Shown here: one piece after another, positions 45,604 through 55,144 of the stretch
Layout: every line of letters begins with the position of its first letter
How positions within the stretch are numbered: position 1 is the first letter of the stretch
Source of the DNA: Vagococcus xieshaowenii
GTDB lineage: Bacteria > Bacillota > Bacilli > Lactobacillales > Vagococcaceae
NCBI RefSeq assembly: GCF_004792515.1
Contig: NZ_CP038865.1
Span: 1,558,501-1,622,500, forward strand
DNA length: 64,000 nt
Direction: 5' to 3'
The notes under the pieces: generated by a model
Told to the model about the DNA's origin: nothing
Databases searched by the model: none
What the model saw: the letters and a program-made list of their open reading frames with translations, nothing else
Program-made: the position numbers and the translations under genes

Positions 45604-47823
45604 CTATCCTTTTGTTCGGCGAACGCTATAAACATCTGGTACACTTTTAATTTTATCCACTAAGCGTTCTAAATGACTTAAATTCTTAATACTTACACGT
45701 AATTGAATCGTTGCGGTATTATTTTTTCCTTGGCGTGCTTCAACACCCATTAAGTTTTTGGTTGCGCCATTTACAATATTCAAGACATCATTCAATAAGC
45801 CATTACGGTTATAGCAATAAATTTCAATGTTTGCGACATATTCTTTCGTTGAATTAACTGCTAAAGTATCTTCCCATTCTACTTCTATCAAACGTTGTTG
45901 TGTATCTTCACTTTGATTCACATTTGGGCAATCTTTACGATGAATCGAAACGCCTCGACCTTTTGTAATATAGCCTACAATCTCATCTCCGGGCACCGGA
46001 TTACAACAACCACTGATACGAACAAGTAGATTTTCAATGCCTTGAATGACGATACCACCTTCATGACGGACTTTCATCACATCTTTTTCTTTCTTAGGTG
46101 GTTGCTTCAACATCTCTTCCATTTTTTCTTGTTTCTTTGTTTCTTCGCGTTTACGACGCTCATCTTCAGTCAAGCGATTTGCCATCGTTAACGGTGTTAC
46201 TTCACCATTTCCAATCACGGCATACATTTCATCTTCAGAATTAAAATGATACTTCTCTAGCATTTCTTGAACGTTTGCTTTAGACAATACTTCCTTCAAA
46301 TTATAATCGAGCGAAACTAATTGTTTTTCAAGTAATTCTTTTCCTTTAGCAATATTAAAATCGCGGTCTTGTTCTTTAAAGAAACGACGTATTTTGTTTT
46401 TTGCACGAGATGTGGTCACCATATTAATCCAGTCACGACTAGGACCAAATGAATTACTAGAGGTTAGCACCTCAATGATGTCACCATTCTTCAACTTATA
46501 ATCTAGCGGCACCATCTTACCATTAATTTTTGCCCCAGTCGTTTTGTTGCCGACTTCGGTATGAACGTTATAAGCAAAATCTAGTGGGCCTGATCCTTGT
46601 GGTAACTCGGTGACGTCACCTTTAGGCGTAAATACATAGACTTTATCTTTAAAAATATCGCCTTTTACCCCTTCCATAAAGTCAGACGCATTACTACTTT
46701 CATCTTGTAATTCAATTAATTCTCTAAACCAACTTAATTGTTTTGTTTCATTATTTTCTTCAACTTTGTCTGTCTTACCTTCTTTATAAGCCCAGTGAGC
46801 GGCTACCCCAAACTCAGCAATTTCATGCATTTCATGCGTACGAATTTGAATTTCAATAGGGTTTCCTTTTGGCCCAATAACAGTCGTATGAAGGGATTGA
46901 TACATATTAGCTTTTGGCATCGCAATATAATCTTTAAATCTACCTGGCATTGGTTTCCATTTTGTATGAATTGCCCCTAAAACAGCATAACAATCCTTAA
47001 TGGTATCAACCAAAACACGGATCGCCAACAAATCATAGATTTCTTCGAATTCTTTCTTTTGATCCTTCATTTTACAATAGATAGAATAAATATGCTTTGG
47101 ACGACCATAGATTTGACCATAAATGCCTAACTCTTCTGTGGCTTCACGAATTTCCTCGACGGTGCCATCAATATAAGCTTCACGTTCATCACGCTTAGAA
47201 TTCATCAATGAAACAATACGATAATACTGTTGTGGGTTCAAATAGCGTAATGCCGTATCTTCTAATTCCCATTTGATTCTACTAATCCCCAAACGATGAG
47301 CAAGAGGAGCATAAATTTCAATCGTTTCTTTAGCAATACGACGTTGTTTATCTTCTCGTAAGTGTTTCAACGTACGCATATTGTGTAAGCGGTCTGCCAA
47401 TTTCACCATAATAACACGTAAATCTTTTGACATAGCCATCAACATTTTGCGGTGATTCTCTGCTAATTGTTCTTCATGTGATTTATATTTAATTTTCCCT
47501 AATTTGGTAACACCATCGACTAACATCGAAACTGTCGCCCCAAATTCTTCGGTCAACTGCTCTAATGTTACATCCGTATCTTCTACTACGTCATGTAAAA
47601 AACCAGTCGCCACTGTATAAGGATCCATTCTAAGTTCGGCTAAAATCCCCGCTACTTGAATCGGATGGATAATATATTCTTCCCCAGATTTTCTTACTTG
47701 TCCTTCATGTGCTTCCTTGGCAAAATCACTGGCTTTTTTCACAAACGCAACATGCTCTGGGTTCATATATTTTGAAATAAGCTTCATAATGTCGTCGGCT
47801 GTTAAATTTTTTTCTTTTGGCAT
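45604..47823 (-). CDS. rel: bifunctional (p)ppGpp synthase/hydrolase Rel
   Basis: The 739-residue protein has an HD hydrolase domain ([11 protein letters not shown], about 70-85; intact HD), a synthetase domain ([38 protein letters not shown]), TGS, a zinc-finger/CC region ([17 protein letters not shown]) and a C-terminal ACT domain. It makes and degrades the stringent alarmone. ATG 47823 follows GGGGAG by 8 bases; the GTG three codons upstream is within the ribosome binding site. Its leader contains a terminator-like hairpin. Confidence 0.97.
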   Translation of the reverse strand: MPKEKNLTADDIMKLISKYMNPEHVAFVKKASDFAKEAHEGQVRKSGEEYIIHPIQVAGILAELRMDPYTVATGFLHDVVEDTDVTLEQLTEEFGATVSMLVDGVTKLGKIKYKSHEEQLAENHRKMLMAMSKDLRVIMVKLADRLHNMRTLKHLREDKQRRIAKETIEIYAPLAHRLGISRIKWELEDTALRYLNPQQYYRIVSLMNSKRDEREAYIDGTVEEIREATEELGIYGQIYGRPKHIYSIYCKMKDQKKEFEEIYDLLAIRVLVDTIKDCYAVLGAIHTKWKPMPGRFKDYIAMPKANMYQSLHTTVIGPKGNPIEIQIRTHEMHEIAEFGVAAHWAYKEGKTDKVEENNETKQLSWFRELIELQDESSNASDFMEGVKGDIFKDKVYVFTPKGDVTELPQGSGPLDFAYNVHTEVGNKTTGAKINGKMVPLDYKLKNGDIIEVLTSSNSFGPSRDWINMVTTSRAKNKIRRFFKEQDRDFNIAKGKELLEKQLVSLDYNLKEVLSKANVQEMLEKYHFNSEDEMYAVIGNGEVTPLTMANRLTEDERRKREETKKQEKMEEMLKQPPKKEKDVMKVRHEGGIVIQGIENLLVRISGCCNPVPGDEIVGYITKGRGVSIHRKDCPNVNQSEDTQQRLIEVEWEDTLAVNSTKEYVANIEIYCYNRNGLLNDVLNIVNGATKNLMGVEARQGKNNTATIQLRVSIKNLSHLERLVDKIKSVPDVYSVRRTKG

Positions 47824-47848
47824 TGGCTTCACTCCCCTTACAATCGTT

Positions 47849-47874
47849 TAAAAAAAACACACCTAACGTGTGCC
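47849..47874 (-). terminator. terminator-like hairpin in the rel leader
   Basis: CACAC-GTTAG-GTGTG plus two G-U pairs is followed by T7-T8, beginning about 15 bases after the predicted start site and before the rel ribosome binding site. Confidence 0.7.
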
Positions 47875-47895
47875 TCATCGTGATAGTTTGTTAAT

Positions 47896-47924
47896 ATTAT
47901 AACGATTAATACGTATTTTTTCAA
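47896..47924 (-). promoter_or_regulatory. promoter of rel-dtd
   Basis: TTGAAA (47924-47919), a 17-base spacer and TATAAT (47901-47896) leftward. Confidence 0.85.
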
Positions 47925-47964
47925 TGAAAGCCCACTAATTCCAGGTGATTTTGCCTTTTATTGT

Positions 47965-48015
47965 GAAAAAAGCAAAAAGCTGATAATGCTAGTAAAGATA
48001 CTTTCATTATCAGCT
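47965..48015 (-). terminator. terminator of the DUF3013-prmA-rsmE operon
   Basis: AGCTGATAATG and CATTATCAGCT form an 11-bp stem followed by TTTTGCTTTTTT leftward. Confidence 0.9.
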
Positions 48016-48026
48016 ACTTCTATTAT

Positions 48027-48788
48027 TTATTGTCCTTGTAATTCTAAATGATAACTTAACGCGCTCAACGCATAAAATGGTGCTGTTTCCGTACGCAAGA
48101 TACGTGGTCCTAACGCACAAACTTTAGCGCCTCGTGATTCAAATTGGGTGATTTCTTTTGGCGTAATCCCACCTTCAGGACCGAAAATAAAGGCGATTTT
48201 TTCACCTGGTTGAATCTCCTTAAAGGTTTGAACTAATTGCGCGTGCTCGCCTTCTTTGGCCGCTTCTTCAAACGCTACTAAGACATGATCATAGTGAGCG
48301 AGCATGTTATACATTTCATTGATATCGGCTAACAACAAGACATCCGGTGAAATACTGCGATGTGACTGCTCAGCCGCTTCACGGGCAATCTTTTCAAGAC
48401 GTTCTTGTTTTTGTAAACGTTTCTTATCATTCCATTTCACAATAGATGTTTTACTTGGGAAACCTACAATATGATGTGCACCTAATTCAGTTGATTTTTG
48501 CGTAATTAATTCTAATTTGTCTCCTTTAGGCAATCCACAAAACAACGTCACATCGACAGGTAATTCTGTCGATTGATGGATATGTTCCACAACTTTCATT
48601 AATAAGTGATCATCTAATATCTCGGTCACTTCCGCTTTCACAACCACTTCTTCATCAAAAACTAAGTAAGCTTGTTGTTCAACTTTCATACGCATCACTC
48701 GCGACATATGATGAAAAATTTCACCGTCAATGGCAATGGCTTGCTCATCTACTTCGCTAATAGCTTTCAGCATAAAGTAACGTTGCAT
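48027..48788 (-). CDS. rsmE: 16S rRNA m3U1498 methyltransferase
   Basis: The 253-residue SPOUT enzyme has an N-terminal PUA-like domain and C-terminal knot motifs (FIFGPEGGITPKEITQFE, LGPRILRTETAPFYALSAL). It methylates N3 of U1498 in 16S rRNA. It is 2 bases after prmA, the usual pairing. Confidence 0.97.
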   Translation of the reverse strand: MQRYFMLKAISEVDEQAIAIDGEIFHHMSRVMRMKVEQQAYLVFDEEVVVKAEVTEILDDHLLMKVVEHIHQSTELPVDVTLFCGLPKGDKLELITQKSTELGAHHIVGFPSKTSIVKWNDKKRLQKQERLEKIAREAAEQSHRSISPDVLLLADINEMYNMLAHYDHVLVAFEEAAKEGEHAQLVQTFKEIQPGEKIAFIFGPEGGITPKEITQFESRGAKVCALGPRILRTETAPFYALSALSYHLELQGQ

Positions 48789-48790
48789 GA

Positions 48791-49744
48791 TTATTCCTCG
48801 TCTTTCACAGGTTTTTCAAAGACTAACGCTAACCAATCTTGTTGTTGGAATTTTTGGACTAGTTGGAAACCAACTTCATTCATTTTTTCCATAATGGTTG
48901 GTTCTTTTTCTGTAATAATGCCTGACACGATAAATTTACCGCCTTCTGGTAATAACGCCCAAGCGTCTTCAATCATTAATAAAATAATATGCGGTAAAAT
49001 ATTGGCCACAATCACATCTGCCATAATATCAATCCCCTTCAATAAATCGTTAGGCGCAATTTTTACATCTTTAGCCACTGGGTTTAGATCAATATTTTGT
49101 TGGGCAGAAGCAACCGCCACTTCATCTAAGTCATATGCGTAGACATCGCTTGCTCCAAAATGTTTCGCTGCAATACTTAAAATACCTGAACCTGTACCGA
49201 CATCAAGCAATGTTTCGCCGCCACGTAAATAACTTTCTAATGCGTGTAACGTTAAAAACGTCGTTGGATGCGTTCCTGTCCCAAAGGCCATACCTGGATC
49301 CATATAAATAATACGCTCATCTGCATGTTTTGGTTCATATGTCTCCCATTCAGGAACAATCGTTAAGAAACGACTAACTTGAATCGGATGATAATATTTT
49401 TTCCAGGCTTTTTCCCAATTTTTTTCAGCTACTTCATGAGTCGACACTTCCCCTAATCCAATATTTAGACCGTATTCTGGCAATTTGGCTACCTGTTCTT
49501 TGATGATTGGTAATACTTCTGGCAAGAAAATTGTTTCAGGGAAATAAGCAATTACTTGTGCGCCTTGACGAATGTGTTCAATTTCTTCTTTATTGATGTA
49601 CTCACCAAATCTATCTTCCACATAATTAACTAAATCTTGTGCATCTTCTATTGCCACACCACTTGCGCCAGCTTCCATTAATATATTAGAAATAGCTTCC
49701 ACAGCTTCGGTTTCTGTTATTACTTTCACTTCTGTCCAGTTCAT
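48791..49744 (-). CDS. prmA: ribosomal protein L11 methyltransferase
   Basis: The 317-residue class I methyltransferase has an N-terminal substrate domain and the SAM site (LLDVGTGSGILSIAAKHFGA, VIVANILPHIIL). It trimethylates L11. It lies 17 bases after the DUF3013 gene. Confidence 0.97.
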   Translation of the reverse strand: MNWTEVKVITETEAVEAISNILMEAGASGVAIEDAQDLVNYVEDRFGEYINKEEIEHIRQGAQVIAYFPETIFLPEVLPIIKEQVAKLPEYGLNIGLGEVSTHEVAEKNWEKAWKKYYHPIQVSRFLTIVPEWETYEPKHADERIIYMDPGMAFGTGTHPTTFLTLHALESYLRGGETLLDVGTGSGILSIAAKHFGASDVYAYDLDEVAVASAQQNIDLNPVAKDVKIAPNDLLKGIDIMADVIVANILPHIILLMIEDAWALLPEGGKFIVSGIITEKEPTIMEKMNEVGFQLVQKFQQQDWLALVFEKPVKDEE

Positions 49745-49761
49745 GTTTGTTTCCTCATTTC

Positions 49762-50250
49762 TTAATATCTAGGGTATGGCCATTCCGTTTGACCTTGAGA
49801 TTTAGCTAATTGCTCTGCTTCAATCGCCGCAAACGCGTCTTGATCCCAATATAGTTCAAATACTTCTTGTGTTTCATCTTGTAAGAAGTCCATCAAATCA
49901 CTTTCACCTTGTGCAACAACTTGATATAAGTATTTAGCAATCGCTGTGATGGTGCCTTGCTTCATTCCTTTTTTGCCGGCATAAGGTAAGACTGCTAGAT
50001 AATCATCTGGATCACCTGTGAATTTACCTTCTGGTGCTAAAAGAATCGCATCTTCAAATTCAATCACTTCTTCTTCTGATTCAATGCCATCCAAGTCAGC
50101 AATCGTCACGCTTTTATTGTTATGTGCATACAACACTACCATCACTTCTACAGTATGGGCCTTGGTATTCCAGTCAATAGCAAAATCATAATCTTGCATT
50201 TCTTTTTCTAATTGTTTATCTAAATATTCTAACATGTTCATTTTTTTCAT
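49762..50250 (-). CDS. DUF3013 family protein (162 aa)
   Basis: ATG 50250 (MKKMNMLEYLDKQLEKEMQD) follows GAGAGGAA; 12 residues of open frame further upstream are probably not translated. It is an acidic soluble protein of a family (DUF3013) found in lactic acid bacteria, usually next to prmA. The function is unknown; the position suggests a link to ribosome modification or merely a conserved operon. Confidence 0.82.
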   Translation of the reverse strand: MKKMNMLEYLDKQLEKEMQDYDFAIDWNTKAHTVEVMVVLYAHNNKSVTIADLDGIESEEEVIEFEDAILLAPEGKFTGDPDDYLAVLPYAGKKGMKQGTITAIAKYLYQVVAQGESDLMDFLQDETQEVFELYWDQDAFAAIEAEQLAKSQGQTEWPYPRY

Positions 50251-50402
50251 CGTTAAATTCCTCTCTTGTTTCGTCTTACCTATCATACTAGAAAACTGCT
50301 CACAACGCTATATATCTATTATATGGTTCTATTGAAAAAATTTATATGACTCTTTGAACGTAACCAAATAAAAACGAAAACATTTAAAATTTCACTACAT
50401 AC

Positions 50403-50456
50403 AAAAAAGCGCTATAAAGTAGAAGGAAATCTTTTCCCATAACTACTTTATAGCGC
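50403..50456 (-). terminator. terminator of the PTS gene
   Basis: GCGCTATAAAGTAG and its exact complement form a 14-bp stem with a 20-base loop, followed by T6 leftward. Confidence 0.92.
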
Positions 50457-50505
50457 GTCTGTCATTTCATGCTTTGATCTATTATACTACTTAAACATCT
50501 GTGGA

Positions 50506-51951
50506 TTATTTTTTGAATAATTTATCTAATTCATCTGCTATAAACTGCACTTCTGTTCCAACAATTACTTGATAATTTTTTTCATCAATTTTCTTCATAC
50601 CTGGAACACCTGAAGATTTTATTTTTGATTCATTAACTAAGTTTGTATCTTTTAAAACTAATCTTAAACGAGTGGTACAATTATCAATTGAAACAATATT
50701 ATCTTTCCCACCTAAGCCTTCATAGATTGTTGCAGCCATAGCTGAAACACCATTATTATCTCCTTGTGAGCCTGTTTCTTGCTCGACTTCTTTATCTCTA
50801 CCAGGCGTCATAATATTAAACTTTTTAATTGTAAAATCAAATAAGAAGTAATATAAAACTGCCATGACTAATCCTTGCACTATTAACATCCATGGTTGAT
50901 TAGCTATTGGATTTCTTAAACTTAAAACAAAATCAATTAATCCAGCACTAAACGCAAAGCCCGCTGTCCAATGAAACAATGCAGAAATTAATAAAGAAAT
51001 CCCTGTCAATACCGCATGTAATACATACAACGGCCACGCTACAAACATGAATGAAAATTCTAACGGTTCAGTAATTCCAGTAAAGAATGATGCAAATCCT
51101 GCAGCTAACATTAAAGAGGCTGTGGCTTTTTTATTCTCTGGTAAAGCATTTCGATAAATAGCATATGCCCCTGCTGGTAGACCAAACATCATCACTGGGA
51201 AAAATCCAGCTTGATACATACCAGTAATGCCTTTTTCTCCTGTTCCTCCCAAGAAGTTCCCTATGTCATTAATGCCAGCAACATCGAACCAAAAAACAGA
51301 ATTTAACGCATGATGCAATCCTGTTGGAATAAGCAAACGATTAAAGAAGCCATAAATACCAGCTCCAAGAGCTCCCATACCAACAATCATTTCACCAAAT
51401 GCCACAAGGCCACCAAAAACGATTGGCCAAACAAAAATTAAAATAGCTGAAATAATTGTCATAGCTACTGCTGACATAATTGGCGCTAAACGTTTACCAC
51501 TAAAAAATGATAAGGCCATTGGTAATTTCGTTTTACTAAATCTATTGTACATTGAAGACGCCACTAAACCAGATAAAATACCGATAAAAGCATTATCAAT
51601 TTTTCCAAATGCTACATCAACACTTTCAACATCAATATGTTTTAACGCTGCTATCGTGTCAGGTGATAATAACTTTGTGATGACCAAAAATGCAACCAAC
51701 CCACTAAGTGCAGCAGAGCCATCTTTATCTTTTGACATCCCTAATGCTAGTCCTACAGCAAAGATAATCGGTAACTTATCAATAATTGCTAATCCTGCAT
51801 TTCCTAGAAAAACTGCAACTGTATTTGGATTACCTCCCTGCATCAATGCTGGATCAATCATATATCCTATTCCTACTAATAAGGCTGCTGCTGGTAATAC
51901 TGCCACCGGCAACATTAACGATTTCCCCATTCTTTGTAAGTATGCTTTCAT
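50506..51951 (-). CDS. nagE: PTS N-acetylglucosamine-type EIIBC permease (NagE-like)
   Basis: The 481-residue protein has a glucose-superfamily EIIC domain (about 1-375, ten or so transmembrane helices, GITEPLEFSFMFVAWPLYVL) and a C-terminal EIIB domain with the phosphorylated Cys in DNCTTRLRLVLKDT. There is no EIIA domain, which would come from another protein. Length and motifs fit GlcNAc permeases rather than glucose ones, though specificity cannot be proved. Single gene with own promoter and terminator. Its product would be used by NagA. Confidence 0.85.
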   Translation of the reverse strand: MKAYLQRMGKSLMLPVAVLPAAALLVGIGYMIDPALMQGGNPNTVAVFLGNAGLAIIDKLPIIFAVGLALGMSKDKDGSAALSGLVAFLVITKLLSPDTIAALKHIDVESVDVAFGKIDNAFIGILSGLVASSMYNRFSKTKLPMALSFFSGKRLAPIMSAVAMTIISAILIFVWPIVFGGLVAFGEMIVGMGALGAGIYGFFNRLLIPTGLHHALNSVFWFDVAGINDIGNFLGGTGEKGITGMYQAGFFPVMMFGLPAGAYAIYRNALPENKKATASLMLAAGFASFFTGITEPLEFSFMFVAWPLYVLHAVLTGISLLISALFHWTAGFAFSAGLIDFVLSLRNPIANQPWMLIVQGLVMAVLYYFLFDFTIKKFNIMTPGRDKEVEQETGSQGDNNGVSAMAATIYEGLGGKDNIVSIDNCTTRLRLVLKDTNLVNESKIKSSGVPGMKKIDEKNYQVIVGTEVQFIADELDKLFKK

Positions 51952-51988
51952 ACTACTTCCTCCTAATTTAAACTTTATTAAACAAATT

Positions 51989-52017
51989 ATTATATTATAA
52001 GATATTTAAAAAATCAA
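51989..52017 (-). promoter_or_regulatory. promoter of the PTS gene
   Basis: TTGATT (52017-52012), a 17-base spacer and TATAAT (51994-51989) leftward. Confidence 0.7.
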
Positions 52018-52448
52018 TTTAGATGCCGAACACCGTTGACTTGGTGCTGCTTCTAACTTATCTTCTATATTCAAATAATTTATTGTTAAATTATTTCTTG
52101 TCTTTTTATTTAATTGAGAAATAAATTCTCTACAATATGATTACATAGACCTATCAAAATAAGTATGGTTTTATCTAATTCATCAAAGATTTTTCGCATT
52201 AATCTCATCAAAACTTTAGGAAGGAAACTCATGAAGTAAATCGTATAGTTAGTTGGATTTGAAACTATTAGGGTCTCAGTGTTTTCAAGTGAGGTTCAAA
52301 AGAATAGGTTACTTTATTACATTAAGTAAGATAATTGAATTTATGAATCTGATTCAAAATAGCGCGTAATTCAGAAAATCTAATTAACTCGTCAAAAGTT
52401 GCTGATAAATGTAGTGAAGAATTAGCGATAACATAAATTACTATTAGA
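52018..52448. other. long stretch without a supported gene
   Basis: AT-rich sequence. A dyad GCACC-N10-GGTGT lies about 52029-52048, just upstream of the PTS promoter, and could be an operator. Open frames on the leftward strand of 30-45 codons exist but lack a ribosome binding site or an acceptable start. Nothing further is seen. Confidence 0.5.
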
Positions 52449-52480
52449 TAGCTATAAAAAAATCCAGAAAGATTTTTTCT
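52449..52480 (-). terminator. terminator of the small membrane protein gene at 52583
   Basis: AATCCAGAAA pairs with TTTCTGGATT, followed by T7 leftward. It is about 100 bases after the gene. Confidence 0.75.
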
Positions 52481-52582
52481 GGATTCTACAATAGAGAAAA
52501 GACATGCTTATATAATTAATTCTATAAGTATTTTTCTCATTACAACTTATCAGATAACCAATATAACGGTCAGCTTCAATGA

Positions 52583-52795
52583 TTACTTACCTACTAAAGC
52601 TAATATAATCAGTACCACACTTCCTACAATAAGACTTCCAAAAAGAAGTGGATGTTGAAAAAGAAACTCTAAAGCATACATTACAGCAGCAATTATTATC
52701 CCAATAATAATAACCCAAGTAATACACCCACAACCTTCTTCCTCATCAGGTACTTCTATTATTTCCTGAAAAATCCTTCCGCCCTTAAGTGCCAA
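52583..52795 (-). CDS. small membrane protein of unknown function (70 aa)
   Basis: The TTG start at 52795 follows GAGAGGA by 9 bases. An acidic N-terminus with a Cys pair (DEEEGCGCITW) precedes two transmembrane helices (about 24-43 and 48-68). The family is not recognised. It stands alone in AT-rich surroundings with its own terminator. Confidence 0.55.
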   Translation of the reverse strand: MALKGGRIFQEIIEVPDEEEGCGCITWVIIIGIIIAAVMYALEFLFQHPLLFGSLIVGSVVLIILALVGK

Positions 52796-53139
52796 ATAAT
52801 CAAATCCTCTCTTTTATATTAAACATCCGTTTATAATACATTATAATAAAAAAAATAAAATAATAATATACTATTTCAAAAAAAATTATTCAATATTTCT
52901 TATCTTATTACCACAAAAATAATTAATAAAAATAGAATTTTAAACCTACATAATCATATAAAAGATTAAAACATTATCCGAAATATTTACATATTAGTTA
53001 AAAGCATGGCACTCTTATCATTTTTTACTTTTAAGATGCACAAATTCCCTATCACAATTCCCCTTATGTTTGCTAGTCAAATCTTGTCATATAGCTATGC
53101 TATAATGTTACTAAGAATAGATGAAAAGGAGGTCGTTTC
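52796..53139. other. AT-rich intergenic region with rarA promoter
   Basis: Most of it is A/T runs without coding potential. Near the right end an extended -10 (TGC-TATAAT, 53098-53106) without a good -35 is the probable rarA promoter. Opposite, TATAAT-like sequences near 52840 may serve the small leftward gene. Confidence 0.5.
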
Positions 53140-54420
53140 ATGCAACAACCATTAGCTTTTCGTATGCGACCAAGAACCATTGATGAAGTCTTTGGACAAC
53201 AGCATCTCGTAGGTGAGGGGAAAATCATCCATCGTATGGTAGAAGCCAAGATGCTGTCTTCCATGATTTTATATGGGCCACCCGGCACAGGGAAAACTAG
53301 TATCGCAAGTGCCATTGCTGGTTCCACTCGTTTTGCCTTTCGTATGTTAAACGCCGCTACAGATACCAAAAAAGACCTACAAATAGTTGCTGAGGAAGCC
53401 AAAATGAGTGGTACCGTCATTTTATTATTAGATGAAGTCCATCGTTTAGACAAAACAAAACAAGACTTTCTCTTACCTTATTTAGAAAACGGCAAAATCA
53501 TTATGATTGGCGCAACAACTGAAAATCCCTATATTAGTATAAATCCCGCGATTCGTAGTCGTTGCCAAATTTTTGAAGTAAAACCATTATCAGAAAGTGA
53601 CATTCAAGCAGCCATCCAGCTAGCCTTAACAGATACAGAGCGGGGGTTAGGTAACTATCCAACACACTTAACACCAGAAGCACGACAGCACTTATCACGA
53701 GCGACCAACGGTGATTTAAGAAGTGCTCTAAATGGTTTGGAATTAGCGGTCAAATCAACACATGCTGACGAAGATGGAACGATTCAACTCACGTTACCTG
53801 TAATCGAAGAATGTGTGCAACGTAAAGCCTTGACCCATGACAAAAAAGGGGACGCTCATTATGATGTCATTTCTGCTTTACAAAAATCCATTCGTGGAAG
53901 CGACGTTGATGCCGCCATGCACTATTTGGCTCGACTAGTAGAAGCTGGCGACTTAGTCAGTATTTGTCGTCGACTGATGGTGATTGGCTATGAAGATATT
54001 GGATTGGGTAATCCAGCCGCTGCAGCCAGAACAGTCACGGCGGTTCAAGCTGCCGAAAAATTAGGTTTTCCTGAAGCGCGCATTCCACTTGCTCAAGCAG
54101 TCGTAGACTTATGTCTATCACCCAAATCTAATAGTGCCTACTTGGCAATTGACAGTGCCTTAGCGGATATTCGTAATGGGTTTGTTGGCGAAATCCCACC
54201 TCATCTCAAAGACAGCCACTACCAAGGCGCTGCTGATTTAGGCCGTGGCATAGGCTATCAATACCCCCACGATACACCTGAATCATGGGTTGATCAGCAA
54301 TACTTACCTACAGGCATGACCAATAAGCATTACTATGAACCAAAAGTGACCGGAAAATATGAACAAGCACTCGCCCAACGCTATCAATACTTAGAACAAA
54401 AGAAAAAAAATCGTCATTAA
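53140..54420 (+). CDS. rarA: replication-associated recombination protein A (AAA ATPase)
   Basis: The 426-residue clamp-loader-like ATPase has Walker A YGPPGTGKTSIA (about 47), Walker B LLLDEVHR and sensor ATTENPYISINPA, followed by the MgsA C-terminal tetramerisation domain (ARIPLAQAVVDLCLSPKSNS). It acts at stalled replication forks. AAGGAGG precedes the ATG. Single gene, immediately upstream of a candidate 6S RNA. Confidence 0.96.
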   Translation: MQQPLAFRMRPRTIDEVFGQQHLVGEGKIIHRMVEAKMLSSMILYGPPGTGKTSIASAIAGSTRFAFRMLNAATDTKKDLQIVAEEAKMSGTVILLLDEVHRLDKTKQDFLLPYLENGKIIMIGATTENPYISINPAIRSRCQIFEVKPLSESDIQAAIQLALTDTERGLGNYPTHLTPEARQHLSRATNGDLRSALNGLELAVKSTHADEDGTIQLTLPVIEECVQRKALTHDKKGDAHYDVISALQKSIRGSDVDAAMHYLARLVEAGDLVSICRRLMVIGYEDIGLGNPAAAARTVTAVQAAEKLGFPEARIPLAQAVVDLCLSPKSNSAYLAIDSALADIRNGFVGEIPPHLKDSHYQGAADLGRGIGYQYPHDTPESWVDQQYLPTGMTNKHYYEPKVTGKYEQALAQRYQYLEQKKKNRH

Positions 54421-54460
54421 TCTTGTTAAAAAAGAAAATACCGTATTTACAACGTTTATT

Positions 54461-54500
54461 AAAGGGATTATTAATAGATTAATAGAAATCCCTTTCAATT
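54461..54500 (+). terminator. terminator of rarA
   Basis: AAAGGGATT pairs with AATCCCTTT (14-base loop), followed by a T-rich tail. Confidence 0.75.
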
Positions 54501-54523
54501 TTATTTTTATTGAGTATTCTTCA

Positions 54524-54552
54524 TTGCCTGATTTTTTTTTTTATGCTAACAT
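54524..54552 (+). promoter_or_regulatory. promoter of the candidate 6S RNA
   Basis: TTGCCT (54524-54529), a 17-base spacer and TAACAT (54547-54552). Confidence 0.6.
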
Positions 54553-54558
54553 TGTCTT

Positions 54559-54753
54559 AAGGAAATCTGTAATGTACGCGTCGTTTCACTTCTGTGTTGA
54601 CCGAACATTTTTAGTATTATATCGGGATTCAAACTGATTAAAAAGAAAACAAGCCTTTTCACTTGGAAGTTTGACGTTTATTCTATGAAACCCACCTGCA
54701 TTACTGGCGGGTTCAATACTACGAATCGACTAACGGCATGGACGGATTTCTTA
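54559..54753 (+). ncRNA. ssrS: candidate 6S RNA
   Basis: About 195 bases separate a promoter from a terminator, without a coding frame. The ends pair: GAAATCTGT (54562-54570) with ACGGATTTC (54742-54750), then ATG/CAT and GTCG/CGAC. Internal stems include CAAACT/AGTTTG and AACCC-CC/GG-GGGTT. Length, a long closing stem with an open central part, and the position downstream of rarA fit the 6S RNAs of Bacillota. Not verified against a covariance model. Confidence 0.6.
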
Positions 54754-54771
54754 TTTATTAAAACAATTTCA

Positions 54772-54805
54772 AGCAATTTGCCCACTAGCAAATTGCTTTT
54801 TATTT
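54772..54805 (+). terminator. terminator after the candidate 6S RNA
   Basis: AGCAATTTGC-CCACTA-GCAAATTGCT is a perfect 10-bp stem followed by TTTTATTT. Confidence 0.9.
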
Positions 54806-54833
54806 AAATATCTTTTTCCCTAGGAGCTTATAC

Positions 54834-55121
54834 ATGGTAAGAATTTTATTAATTTTCTTAATGATTATGCTAGTCATTATAGGGCTAGTCTTAAAAACAA
54901 AAATACCAGCAATCACAAAAATTGCTAGTAATGAACAAGCCAAAATTAAATTAACACAGTTATTCAAACAGCTAGTAAACGCCTTGATGATACTAGCCGT
55001 GGTAGGACTTTTATTTGTCTATTTAAACACAAAAGTGAGTGCGTTGCTTTATATTGCAATCATCATGTTAACATCTGCTTATTTCAGCATCATGTTAGCA
55101 AAGCAAATAGAGGCAAAATAA
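54834..55121 (+). CDS. small membrane protein of unknown function (95 aa)
   Basis: Three hydrophobic segments are visible (about 3-21, 48-65, 68-87), with a basic amphipathic stretch after the first. The family is not recognised. TAGGAG precedes the ATG. It is 23 bases upstream of uspA and probably in one operon with it. Confidence 0.65.
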   Translation: MVRILLIFLMIMLVIIGLVLKTKIPAITKIASNEQAKIKLTQLFKQLVNALMILAVVGLLFVYLNTKVSALLYIAIIMLTSAYFSIMLAKQIEAK

Positions 55122-55144
55122 CAAGGGTAAGTTGGTGATGACAA

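Noticed and set aside
52099-52230. 40-codon leftward frame (MSFLPKVLMRLMRK start)
   Set aside because: No ribosome binding site and no recognisable product; kept as unsupported intergenic sequence.
54690-54740. tRNA-like T arm (GGGTTCAATAC)
   Set aside because: No acceptor stem or anticodon arm can be formed around it; the segment pairs better within the candidate 6S RNA.
54676-54800. 40-codon rightward frame beginning MKPTCITGG
   Set aside because: It lies within the candidate 6S RNA and its terminator and has no ribosome binding site.
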